Assembly: GCA_025642075.2 (NCBI GenBank)
Contig: JAODUO010000850.1
Span: forward strand, 22,501-86,500
Length of the DNA stretch: 64,000 nucleotides
Source: Ridgeia piscesae
Lineage: Eukaryota > Annelida > Polychaeta > Sabellida > Siboglinidae
Direction of reading: 5' to 3'
The notes under the pieces were generated by a model. It saw only the letters and a list, made by a program, of their open reading frames with translations. It was not told the origin of the DNA and made no database searches. Below are positions 34,501 through 48,638 of this stretch, piece by piece. Position 1 is the stretch's first letter, and the number at the start of each line of letters is the position of its first letter. The position numbers and the translations under genes were made by a program.

Positions 34501-37500
34501 GTGTATATTTTCATCAGCAGATTTCCATGACTACATAGACCTGTTAGCTGACAAAACATGTGATCAACTTAGTACCCAAATGTGGGTGGTTTTTACCATG
34601 TCTTGCATGAATTTACACATCCATTCATATCATCTCAACTCAAGCATATGCGGTACCAAAGGAAATCTCTGTTCTTGACCAATCTGGCAAAAATTAAACA
34701 CATGGTCGGTGTCAGTCCAACTAATGGACTAATAGCTTTCTCCAGCATTGCATCTTCTTTAGTTGCCACGTGAGGAAGAGTGTGTCAGTAGTGAGTGACA
34801 GACCTGTGTGGAGAGTGTGTTGAGTAGTGAGTGACAGACCTGTGTGGAGAGTGTGTTGAGTAGTGAGTGACAGACCTGTGTGGAGAGTGTGTTGAGTAGT
34901 GAGTGACAGACCTGTGTGGAGAGTGTGTTGAGTAGTGAGTGACAGACCTGTGTGGAGAGTGTGTTCAGTAATGAGTGACAGACCTGTGTGGAGAGTGTGT
35001 CAGTAGTGAGTGACAGACCTGTGTGGAGAGTGTGTTCAGTAGTGAGTGACAGACCTGTGTGGAGAGTGTGTTCAGTAATGAGTGACAGACCTGTGTGGAG
35101 AGTGTGTTCAGTAATGAGTGACAGACCTGTTGATGTGTTATATGGGGACAGACCGTGTGAAGTGTTCAGTAATGAGTGACAGACCTGTGTGGAGAGTGTG
35201 TTCAGTAATGAGTGACAGACCTGTGTGGAGAGTGTGCTCAGTAGTGAGTGACAGACCTGTGTGGAGAGTGTGTTCAGTAATGAGTGACAGACCTGTGTGG
35301 AGAGTGTGTTCAGTAGTGAGTGACAGACCTGTGTGGAGAGTGTGTTCAGTAGTGAGTGACAGACCTGTGTGGAGAGTGTGTTCAGTAGTGAGTGACAGAC
35401 CTGTGTGGAGAGTGTGTTCAGTAGTGAGTGACAGACCTGTGTGGAGAGTGTGTTCAGTAGTGAGTGACAGACCTGTGTGGAGAGTGTGTTCAGTAGTGAG
35501 TGACAGACCTGTGTGGAGAGTGTGTTCAGTAATGAGTGACAGCCCTGTGTGGAGAGTGTGTTCAGTAGTGAGTGACAGACCTGTGTGGAGAGTGTGTTCA
35601 GTAGTGAGTGACAGACCTGTGTGGAGAGTGTGTTCAGTAGTGAGTGACAGACCTGTGTGGAGTGTGTTCAGTAGTGAGTGACAGACCTGTGTGGAGAGTG
35701 TGTTCAGTAGTGAGTGACAGACCTGTGTGGAGAGTGTGTCAGTAGTGAGGTGACAGACCTGTGTGGAGAGTGTGTTCAGTAGTGAGTGACAGACCTGCGT
35801 GGAGAGTGTGTCAGTAATGAGTGACAGACCTGTGTGGAGAGTGTGTTCAGTAGTGAGTGACAGACCTGCGTGGAGAGTGTGTTCAGTAATGGTGACAGAC
35901 CTGTGTGGAGAGTGTGTTCAGTAGGGAGTGACAGACCTGTGTGGAGAGTGTGTTCAGTAGTGAGTGACAGACCTGCGTGGAGAGTGTGTCAGTAATGAGT
36001 GACAGACCTGCGTGGAGAGTGTGTCAGTAGTGAGTGACAGACCTGTGTGGAGAGTGTGTCAGTAGTGAGTGACAGACGTGTGTGGAGAGTGTGTTCAGTA
36101 GTGAGTGACAGACCTGCTTGGTGGTGACGCCGGTGTAGGACAGTGACTCGGGCAGGTCGACGTAGAGAGTCGCCTCGTGTGCGTCTTCACCCCTGTTCTT
36201 CACAGTCACCTCCAGCTTCAGTTCGCGCTGTTGTCCCACCTTCAGGATGTACTGGCCATGTATGTCCCTGACACACAACACAACACACATCACATGAGTG
36301 TCTTTACCAGAACGAGATACAGTAGTTCCAGCTGGTCAACCTGACTGGCTGCTTTCACCACGGGTGTATGGGTGGCACTCACTGTATTCTTATATTGTGT
36401 TCGGACCAAAACCACGAATTACCAGAGTAATAAAACCTCACATTTGTGCCAGTAAAACACCAGCCCTGCTGTGTGATCATCTCTGGCCTCCAGTGGAACA
36501 GGGAATGTTAAACAGAAAGGTGATTTGTGAAATAAACAAAACAGAAAGAAGACCACGTACTGCTCAAGTGGAAGGATGCCTTGCAGTCGAAGGTCACTCT
36601 CACAAATATCGTTGTTTCCACAGTTCTTCTTGAAGTCCACCTAGTGGGGCACACACACACCAACTTAACGGTTATCTCACTGTACTCTTAAAACTTACTT
36701 CAGATTTTCTCAAAACATTCAGTATTACAGTGGAACCCCTCGTTTAAGACCGCCCCCCAAATCACATTGGGGCAGTCTTAAAAGAGGGGTGGACTCTCGT
36801 GAGGGGTTTGCAACATTCAACACTAGGGGGCGCTTACAACGACTAACATCAACACTAGGGGCGCTTACAACCACTAAGTAGTAAAATACACAATAAAAAG
36901 TAGAAAATTAAAAATGAGATAACATATTAACAACAACAAATTTATTCTGTTTATTTTATGTGTGACACGTTTCAGTATAAGTTTAATTTCGAATCGGTTT
37001 TTTCTAAATAATATCTGATAAAAGTATCCTCATTTTGAATCGTTTTTTAATTATATCTGATAAAAAGTATTCTCATTTAATTTATTTAAAATTAAATTTT
37101 GGTCTGAGGGGCTAAAAAGTGCTGCCACCTCACGGCGTCTGAGTAAACGCACCGCGGTCGCCATTTTGTTGTTGTTTCCAGCGCCGCAAAACGATCTTTT
37201 ACTTTCTGATCTAATCATGAAAACGACCTCTTACAGCCGCTAAACTTCCTCTCTAATAACTCATATTACATATACATAAGCTAGGTCATAAAATTAAATC
37301 ATTTAAATTGCTGTGAAGAATAAAATTCATAAATCTAAATCGTGCTAACCTAAAGTCGACATCGCCTATGCTGTAGATTACCTGTGGCGTTACGTCGATA
37401 TAATTATTATCGCGGTGTCGCTAAATCTGGATTCCGGTTTTATCCTAAACTAACCTAAAACTTAGCCTACGTTTCTCAACTTTAATCATACACAAGTTTC

Positions 37501-40500
37501 TAAACTTTTACTCATACACAATATGGATATTTAATCACAGCGTTAGCGTAGCCACCGACGGTGACCATGCCCGCCATGAATGGTGTCTTGCTGGCGAGTT
37601 CTTGCGCGAGTTTGTTTCGTGAATTTGATTTGTTTCAATAATGTAAGTGATTTAATTTTATAACATAGTGTGTGTTTATGAATATATAAGATATATGAGG
37701 AAAGTCTAGCGGCTGTTAGATGTCGTTTTCATAATTCGGTCAGAAAGTAAAAGATCGCCAAAATGAATGGTCGTCATCAGGCGATTTATTGTTTTTATGG
37801 CATTACGCGCGTCGGTGCGCGTTAGTCATGCGTTTAATGAGAGTTCATTGCGATATTTAGGTTAATAAATGTGCTGGCCACCTATCAGATGGTCGTTCGT
37901 CAGGGGTAAAATTCAAATTGCCATGGTCGTTGGTCGCGTCTGCCGGGTGGTCGTTGGTGAGGGAACGTTTATACAGCGTAGACATTCCGTCAATGAAAAA
38001 ACGGTCGTAAAAAGCGGGTGGTCGTAAATGAGGGTGGTCGTTCGTGAGGGGTTCCACTGTATTGATAATGTTTTAACTTGAGAGCAAACCAACAAAATGT
38101 ACTAAAAAAGAACATGTATCATGTATACATCTCTGTAGTGGGAGAGCGAACAGGTGAGCTAGTTTCCAGTTGTGGCCAACATCCTTTTTATTTGTTAAAA
38201 GATTAACAAGACTGTTATTCCAAAATTCTACGTATGTAAGTGTCAATGTATGAAAAAAATGCACCATTGACCACTTAATCAATCAATAATCTTAGCTGCA
38301 CTCACAGATCTCTTGATGATGGCAGCAGCATTGTTGAGCACGGGGTAGTCGTTCATGTCCGGCAGTCTGTCGCCAGGGAACGACGTAGGGGGTGTCTTTG
38401 CCTTAAGTTTGTAGGTCAGCTGGAACTGTATTGGGTGTAGGAAGTCCTTGTTGTTTTTCTGAAACAATGAACACTGACATGTTATCGTGAGCTTTTAAAA
38501 CATGCAATATGAAAAACTGACTTTCCTCACTACACTCAAAAGACAACTAGAATTTGTTTAAAAGCGAGACTGATTTAACCAAAAAGTACTTGTTATACTA
38601 ACCACTAGGTAGCCGCATCCTGCCCATGGAGAAGTAGCCCAACAACTTCACAGTATTGTGATCATAAATATATTCCCTTAACCATTTCATTTATACTGCC
38701 TCCACTTATGGCATTGCATGTCACAATAAATCGAACATAATTCTATAATATCACCATCCCGAAGAATGATTGACCATTCAATTTATTCACCGTTTTACAT
38801 ACATTCCATGGAAGCAAATAAACTTGGAAACAGGTGACTGGACATGTGCACCTAGGAGACGATGCAGTTACAATACTCCAACAAAAATGTTTTTGACACA
38901 CAGACAAAGCAAACAATTCTGTTTGAACACGGGGAATGCCAAGATATTTTCAATGAACCACAAGATAAATACATTCCGACTGTGATCAGTTTTATCTTAA
39001 TCATTATTTTAAACCAATATCACTTTCACATGGAGCTCACGTTTAGGGGACTGAGTTTGGGTTATACAGACTTGATGACATGACTGCTAAGTTATCTCTC
39101 CACCATCTGGCACACTGTGTGCACAGATACTGACAAATGCTGATGGCAGTGAATAATGTACGACACTGAAGGATTGATATTAATATACCAACCATTATCA
39201 AATTATACAAATAAATGATGGTCCTTTGAAGCACTCATACACATTCAGTTAGATATGTAATCAAACAATGCAAACAACAAACTGGTCTTGCGAACAGCTA
39301 ATAGACTAAGATATAAAATGAAATATTGCACACATGATGTCTCTCGTAGGTCAAGGTTTCTTTACGTCACAATCTAAGTTATGCTTGTGCTTGAAGCTTC
39401 TGTCAAGCTTTCCCTTTGTCAACAATGTTGATAACGGTTATATATGTGAAATCATTACTACTGCGACAAGCAAATATTCCTACATACATCTGACACTTTA
39501 ACAACTTTCCCTTAGGTTTTTGTCATAAAGATCATTTCTAAAACCAGAATTTCAACAATGTAAACTACGATAAGCACATGATCACACAGCATTCTTTGAT
39601 CGCTAGACATAGTTTGCTAAGAATCAGATCACATCAGGGACAGCTCAATTATCCAGTCAATTGGCAGCATGTATTAGTCATTATAGCCCAGCTCATATAT
39701 GTCGGCAATTATAGGCAGTTGAGAATCATGAAAGATTAACTGGTTGTGAGTGATTTGGCCTTAAATGGTTAAATAGACTATTGTTTTTATTATGGTTTGT
39801 TATTAAAATCCCTCAGATGTGATGCCTTGTGGCATCTGTTACGTACAATGATGTAGATCACGTGTTCTGTACAGCGGGACTGGGTGTTAGACTGTTCGTT
39901 CATCTTGATGGTGCGCTCAATCATGTGATTACTTTGTCGTTTGGCTCCCTTCATGAAGACGCGAGACAATTTCTTCCCGGTGAATTTTTCCGCTTCGAGA
40001 ATATAGGTAAGGTCAAGCTTGCTGTTGAACCTGTGAGGTCATATCACTGTCTTGAAAACGTCCAATTCAAGGCAAGTCAACTTGTGGGATGTACGAATGA
40101 AGAAAGATAATAATTGCCGTATAATAATCTCAATATGAAAGACTATTACCAGCTGTATGTCAAAGGAGACACATCAGTTTGTCAATGATACAAGTGTCAT
40201 TCATGTAAGTCAATATGTTGTCATGTTATCATTGGTGGACCAGACCATCCGAAGAATCCAAGTTTTGAAACAGATTGCATCACATTTCGGTATAAACATG
40301 CTAAATGTATACAATTCAATGAGAACCATGCGTCAAAGACACTTTTCACTTAAACTGATTTTTTGCCCGGACACATGGCACTTTATAAATGTTTCCCCAT
40401 AACTCAATACAAATAGAATACTCACCTATCCACTGGCTTTGCTTTGAACCGGAAACACAGCCGCACTCTGAAGCAATTGTTAGGTTCGCCATCTTTGTCA

Positions 40501-43500
40501 CACTTTGTTTTACTGGGGTCAATGAGGTCGGGGGTAAACTGTGTCTGCACCTGTACATTGATGACAGGTCGCGACCTCAACACAATCGTCTTACTCGAGT
40601 CGAATGCCCCAACGACAATATCGGGGTATCCATTGCCGTCCATATCAAGGCCACCGGACAGGGAGTAGCCAAAGGTCCGGAGAGGTTGTGCCATTGGGAG
40701 GTCAGAGGCCACGATACGCTGGGCGAACTCAGGAATGATGCCGTCTTGTGATCCACGGAATATGTACACCGCACCACTGCCTTCATAGGGGGCGCCAACA
40801 GCAAGATCTGCGAAACATAGGCATGATGATAAATTTATGAAGTCATCATTCAAAATACAGATTGGTCTGATATTAGAGATTGGACGTGATAGAGATTGGA
40901 CGTGAGGCTTTGAGCAGTCTTTTGCTTGGGACAAGTCAGTACCATAATCTGATTGTATAACTGCACCACGTCTCTCCCCTGGGAGCAGAGCAGGACAACA
41001 GCCACTCAGGCATGTGTGGACTGCAAGGAAATTAAGAGGTACAAAGTTTGAGCAGATTTTTCTGAAAAAATTAGGTACTCTATTTTAGTGATTTGGAGTA
41101 ATAATTTGTCACACAGATAGGCCCGAGTAAACAACCAATAGCAATTGCTACTTTTTGTCAACTGCATATTATTGTTTGTCATATTCTGTTTCTAAATCTT
41201 GCGATACTGTAATAACAGGATCCTGTAAAAACGGAAGAAAGCAAAATGATATGGGCATAGCATCAAGTGGAAATTAATAGAAGTGATTCCATAAGAACCA
41301 AAGAGGTTGCACTTTATCCTTATGGATGTGGCATTTCAAATCGCTCCATGTATCGATCTGAATCACCTCCACACTGTAAACCTCACAAGTTCTGTCACTT
41401 CAGTGGTATTTCAAGTTTATACATGAGCCCGTGCTTAACCACAGAGTCAGGCATAAAATCTGCATCTGGTAAAAAATTATATCATCTTACTGGGTATAAT
41501 AAATTCTACATGAATTTTCTGTGATGATGAAGATGCCCACCTCCATATCCATCTTGGTCGAGGTCTCCAATGTCAGCAAGGCTGAAGCCAAACCGTGCAC
41601 TGGTGCAGTCCAACTCTGCACACTCAGCAATGGTCATTGGACGACTCTTGATGGTGACATTTTTTGTCGATGACGTTATGCCCTGAAACATTGGTATGAC
41701 ACATAAGAAGACTGTAGTATATGACATGAGGGTGTCTACATTTCTCACTCTAACTGAGACATCGCATTCACATACATATGAACCCTGATAAGTAGTAACT
41801 AAGTATAGGGCTTGAACTTCTTCAACTTCAGCTGATTGTGTAGGTGCTAGTAGTGTTAATATATTTTTAAAAAAAATCGACATATACCTAAGACGGGCGA
41901 GGTATACTTAGATAGATAGGTTGGACTCTCGATAAGCGAAATGGCTTCCTAGTCCACCTGCCATCTAGAGTTGAATCTATAGGTGGCAATCTTGTTAAAT
42001 CTTGTTAAATCTGTTATCGACTTGTCCACTGGACAGGTAGAACCACAAGTGCACTTGCCTGTAAACAACTCACTTGTCCGACAAACAACTAAATGTCACG
42101 TAATTATGTTTTCGCCAATTTAAATCACTGTTCATCGTAATAGTCTCACTGTAACTCTGAGAATATTGTGTAAAAATCTGTTTGTCATTTGCTGCAAGTG
42201 AAAGTTATTATAGCAAATATTACTAACATCGATTTCTTCATCTTTTGATATATGTGACCCATCTTAATGAAATGAGTTGGGTATCAGTAAAACTGATGGC
42301 TTTTTTGGGAAAAAATTGCGAATCCAACAACTTAGAGATTTTCCCTGAATTACTATTTGTTTTATAAGTTTTCACTATTGGTACAGTGTATTTAAGTCTG
42401 TTTTATTGTTTTATGTATTTTGGTGTCCTATTCGAAATCCGACTCATTTTGTTAAGATGGTCACATATTTATAGTAGCCGAGTGATTAAGAATGACAAAT
42501 GCCGGTGAACGTGCGACATACCTCAGGTCCATTCATGAAGACATAGAATGCGCCACCAACTCTTGGTGCGAGGTAGAAGGGAGCTCCCACTACCAGGTCT
42601 TGTCTCCTGAAACAGTCATTGCAGTCACCCAGTCAGCAGTGTCACTGTGACCACAATCACAGCGTCACCCAGTCAGCAGTGTCACTGTGACCACAATCAC
42701 AGCGTCACCCAGTCAGCAGTGTCACTGTGACCACAATCACAGCGTCACCCAGTCAGCAGTGTCACTGTGACCACAATCACAGCGTCACCCAGTCAGCAGT
42801 GTCACTGTGACCACAATCACAGCGTCACCCAGTCAGTGGTGTCACTGTGACCACAATCACAGTGTCACCCAGTCAGTGGTGTCACTGTGACCACAATCAC
42901 AGAGTCACCCAGTCAGCAGTGTCACTGTGACCACAATCACAGCGTCACCCAGTCAACGGTGTCACTGTGACCACAATCACAGCGTCACCCAGTCAACGGT
43001 GTCACTGTGGCCACAATCACAGCGTCACCCAGTCAGCAGTGTCACTGTGACCACAATCACAGCGTCACCCAGTCAGCAGTGTCACTGTGACCACAATCAC
43101 AGCGTCACCCAGTCAGCAGTGTCACTGTGACCACAATCACAGCGTCACCCAGTCAGCAGTGTCACTGTGGCCACAATCACAGCGTCACCCAGTCAGCAGT
43201 GTCACTGTGGCCACAATCACAGCGTCACCCAGTCAGCAGTGTCACTGTGGCCACACTCACAGCGTCACCCAGTCAGCAGTGTCACTGTGGCCACAATCAC
43301 AGCGTCACCCAGTCAACGGTGTCACTGTGGCCACAATCACAGCGTCACCCAGTCAGCAGTGTCACTGTGACCACAATCACAGCGTCACCCAGTCAGCAGT
43401 GTCACTGTGACCACAATCACAGCGTCACCCAGTCAGCAGTGTCACTGTGGCCACACTCACAGCGTCACCCAGTCAGCAGTGTCACTGTGGCCACAATCAC

Positions 43501-46500
43501 AGCGTCACCCAGTCAGCGGTGTCACTGTGGCCACAATCACAGCGTCACCCAGTCAGCAGTGTCACTGTGGCCACAATCACAGCGTCACCCAGTCAGCAGT
43601 GTCACTGTGGCCACAATCACAGAGTCACCCAGTCAGTGGTGTCACTGTGGCCACAATCACAGTGTCACCCAGTCAGTGGTGTCACTGTGACCACAATCAC
43701 AGCGTCACCCAGTCAGTGGTGTCACTGTGACCACAATCACAGTGTCACCCAGTCAGTGGTGTCACTGTGGCCACAATCACAGCGTCACCCAGTCAGTGGT
43801 GTCACTGTGGCCACAATCACAGAGTCACCCAGTCAGTGGTGTCACTGTGGCCACAATCACAGAGTCACCCAGTCAGTGGTGTCACTGTGGCCACAATCAC
43901 AGAGTCACCCAGTCAGTGGTGTCACTGTGGCCACAATCACAGTCACCCAGTCAGTGGTGTCACTGTGGCCACAATCACAGTACAAAGCTACGTTCTTATA
44001 TAGCAGAGTATCCAATCCTCAGGATGGCTCAAAGCACTCTATACTTTACTCGCTGGAAATCTGTTAAATCAAGCACTGTCTCGTCTCGGCTTCTCTGGGA
44101 AAGCATCCAGGCATGTTGTAATTAATGCGCAGACTATTGGTACACAACTATCCACCTGTCTGTAGCCTGATACTCATTCAAACAGCAGAGGTTTTCACTC
44201 TGCGTATCATTCATCAGTTCCGTCTCTAAGTATCACACTGTGATACATGTGTATAAACACGGGCAGAATGGCCTCCATTTCACGTGTACAAACGTTACTA
44301 AGTACCCTGCACACCTAGGAACAGTTACACTTAACAGGATAACAACACTCATAATGATGTGAAGTATCTGAAACTTCCCACTTCTAGGTGCCTTCATCAG
44401 GCCAACTATCATAAATGCGACTATCATAAGTTACTTTAACTTGAATCTTTTCAGCATAAAAAATCACCAATTAAATGAACACAGATCAAAGGTCAACCCA
44501 CACAGATCAAAGGTCAACCTACCCGTCACTGTTGAAATCGACCAGTACGATGTCGTAGCCGAAGCTGGCTCCGAACTGGTCGCCGGTCAAGTAGTGGTCT
44601 GGGGTAATGTGCAACGTTTCGTCATCAGCATTCACAGCCGGCTCAAACAACAACACCTGACCAAGGTCGAGAGACCGCGGGGCGCCCCCTATATACGTCT
44701 TCCTGCCATTGAGCACGGTACCGATGCGTGATGACATTCCTGGAATAAGCAAGAAAGTGTTTGTCGTGGGGAAGTCACCAGCAACACTGCAATCAATGAG
44801 CAGGTTCACTTCACATTAGTCAACAGGTATTACTCCGCTACGGTCTACTCTACCAAACAACCGACCCTCACATCAGCTCCCAGATTATTTATTTCCAGAA
44901 TAAAACTTTAGCCATACAAATGCATGTCGCATTAGACAATATCTTTAAATTATATCAATCTGGCCCTCAGACTTTTCTTCCATTCGTCTTCCTGGTTTAT
45001 TCTGAAAGAAAACATTAAATGATTTCAAGAGAAGTAACTACAATTCCCCGATTTATTTCCCACTGGTTTGTCACCCTGTCCTGTCATCATCCGACATCAG
45101 GTGAGACCGGGAAACAACACAGACATACCCAGGTAGGAGTAGAAGCCAACGACAGGTTCTGGCCCAGGCACAGTGGGGAGAGGGTCCTCCACGGCGCTCT
45201 GGTACCACTTGGGGAAGGTGGCCATGGTGAGGGCGCTGCGCACAATGTTCTTGAAGATGACACCCCGCCAGTTGACAGGGCCCGGGGCACCCAGGATGAC
45301 ATCCTCCTGCGAGGGGGGACAACACAGTCACATGACCAGTCACAGTAACTATGTCAACTCAGAGTTGCATGTGATGGGCATTACTTTGAGTGAATTGCTG
45401 TTCTAGTCCACTGGTGTACTGTTTTTTTTATGTGAAATGAAAATTAAAAGGCCACTAGTTATCACAAATTTAAATAAAGTTCTGAACACCACTGACTTTT
45501 TAAAACATTTACTTGTTTCCTCTGATGACCGTAATTAAACTGCACTGCTAACTCCCCTGTGTGTGTTACAGGACCATTGTTGACACTTATATAAAAATAG
45601 GTTGAGGAAACAGGTATTTAAGAGCTTAGACATTAGATAGATCAGCAGGTGTGGTATACATGCGTGAAAGTGGTTCAAAAGATTGATGTATTTTAGTGAG
45701 ATACTAATAGAATGCACCTGGTAACAAAACAGGCCACTTTGTCTATACATCATAGAATGATAACCATTTAGACTTCATATAAGAAGAAATTACAATTATT
45801 ATTATATATGAGAAAAAAGAATTGCCAGTTGACATAAAACACATTAAGGTATCATTTGGTGACAAAGTCGAAATTGTCAAAGATCACTGTGTCACTGTTT
45901 ATGCAACGTTTTCTCAAAATAAAATTTATGTACATATAACACACTTTGTTACGACTCAATACATATTAATTACAATACATTTGCCTGACTTTGTCACAGT
46001 ATAAAAGTTTTAGTAAAAATAAAACAAACAAAAAATAAACAGTAAAAGGACCTCAATAAAACATAGTGGAAGTCTTACAGTTACTTACTGGACTCATGTC
46101 AGCACTGGTTCCTGCTTGACAAAAGCCGTACTGTCCATGACCCTTGGCAGTTGACTTGGCTGCACAAGGGTCAAGATCTGAGTCCAAGTCCAACTCATTG
46201 GTCATCGTGAAACATAGGCCACGGCCCCAACGGGACGAAGAACCGACTTTCTTATATCTGTGCGCACAGGCCTGCAAAGACATTACTGAGATCAACTGAA
46301 ATCTTTGTGACTTTGTGAAGGTATGTCACTGTCTGACTGACTTTACGAGAACTTTGTCTTCCCGTGTCAAATACGTTGACCGCCCCCTCACCAGTGCTTT
46401 GACCACTCCTCACCAGTGCTTTAACCACCCCTCACCAGTGCTTTAACCACTCCTCACCAGTGCTTTAACCACTCCTCACCAGTGCTTTAACCACCCCTCA

Positions 46501-48569
46501 CCAGTGCTTTAACAACCCCTCACCAGTGTCTTAACCACCCCTCACCACTGATTTTACCACCCCTCACCAGTGTCTTAACCACCCCTCACCAGTGTCTTAA
46601 CCACCCCTCACCAGTGTCTTAACCACCCCTCACCAGTGTCTTAACCACCCCTCACCAGTGTCTTAACCACCCCTCACCAGTGTCTTAACCACCCCTCACC
46701 AGTGTCTTAACCACCCCTCACCAGACCTTTAACTACCCCTCACACTACTGCATTGACCTCACCAGTGCTTTGCCAGTGGCTGTGCGCTGACTCCTGACAG
46801 TGACTCCCAACCACTGGTCATCACGACCCTCTTCTGCACTTGGAGCTGTAAGCACAAAACATCACATACATCCCATTGTAAGACAGCAGGGAGAGATTCT
46901 TCAGACACAATGCCTCATGTTTTACACAGTTTGCAGTCTATTGACATTTTTTCTTTTCATGTTTTTTGCCATTTCAGCTCAAACAAAAATCACTACTGGT
47001 TGCCATCCATGTGACTAAATCAATGTCAATGATAATGACGCGTGTTTTTGGCATAAATGAAACCAGCTGCAGAAATGTACTTGAAACAAATAAACAAACA
47101 TTCCAACTGAAAACTGAAGGGCGGGCGGTGCACAAGAGATAGCAGACACACAGGACGCCTCCTGCACACCCCACCCTACCCTCTCCCACAGAATGTTTTC
47201 ACTTTCTTTGTCCATTTGTGGTTGACTTGTTGTTGAACACATGACTAGCAATTGTAAATGAACAATCTCAAGTCAACAGACTGACAGTAAACACCCGACC
47301 CCTGTTTGGGATTCCTGGTTGAAACCATGACATAACAATAGAACAACCACATCAGGTAACTTTTATGAGAATGTTTCCAAATGGTCCTCAAGAATGCAGA
47401 AACATGAAATTAGAAAGAAAAACATTGCAAGGAAACCCAAAAATTACTAGGCATAGATATGTTTACAACTTAACAAAATTGTTAGCTATTTCTAGGCCCA
47501 TTTAAAGCCACAACTGGTCATGTACAAACTGATATCTAGATTGGTGCTCAAAGTAGCAGAACTTTGCAAAACTTTCTATTCCCTGTAGTCAACCTATAGC
47601 TTCTAGTTAGAGTGTGTGCAGATTTCACTTGTACACACCAGGACCACTTGTCTGTGGAGGCGCTGTGCACATAGGCCACGCATGCGAGAGAACTAGTCAT
47701 CCATAGCATGAATCATGGATGGTGAGGAACACATTCTACATGACTGCTCACATCTGACATACCACTGCAGCCAGTCACTGCACCTGTACTAGTGTAGGGA
47801 GACATACTACACAGTCACACACACGTTCCCATAAATATCACAATTTCAAAATATATCAATCTTAACCTATTCTCAATAAACAGAGCCATCCATAGATTTG
47901 GGAGTATGCATGTCTACGTTAGCAGAATGGGTGAACAAAATGGAAGAATGATCAGCTAATATATGTTGAGTCCACTAGTAGAACCTTTTTATCTTGAAAT
48001 GTCCCCTTACTGTACCCCCTAAGGTTTAAAAGACTGCATTGCAGTATATCAGAACATGTTACTATTTAAACCTGATTCTTGAAACAAGATATGAGTATTA
48101 CTGACAGAAACAACATCAACGTTTTGAGACAGTCCCTCCAAATACTCTCCCCCCAGCTTATAATAATGATAAACCATACACTGTGTAGATTACATCTGTG
48201 GGTAGATAGACTGCTGTACAAACACAGCCACACAAGCCTGCCACCAGCCCAATGAGGCCACCAGCTCAGGTGAAAGGTCAACATGCCACAGGCCATTTCT
48301 TTGGCTGCTCAGAAACACCTGGCAGAAAATTGTCAATTATTCCAAGTTGGATAATGGTTTAGGTGATTGTGAATCAACCTATAGGGTCACTAAGAAGGCA
48401 GTTGATGAGTACACTACATAGCTGTTCCTATCAGTAGCCAGCTTGTACATTGGGGTGACTGAAGGATTCTCATTCCTGTGAAACAACATTCAGGAATCAG
48501 CTGTCAAACCAGTACGCAGTGCACTGTCTACTCTCTCTATCTCTACATATATAATTATATATCTATATG

Positions 48570-48638
<69 letters not shown>

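Noticed and set aside
34988..35681. Plus-strand frame with repeated Asp-Arg-Pro-Val-Trp-Arg
   Set aside because: Translation of the 36-bp satellite antisense to the integrin gene.
42927..44125. Overlapping plus-strand frames with His/Cys/Ser/Gln repeats resembling zinc fingers
   Set aside because: The CHCDHNH words come from the 40-bp satellite; they do not have zinc-finger spacing and lie in an integrin intron, antisense.
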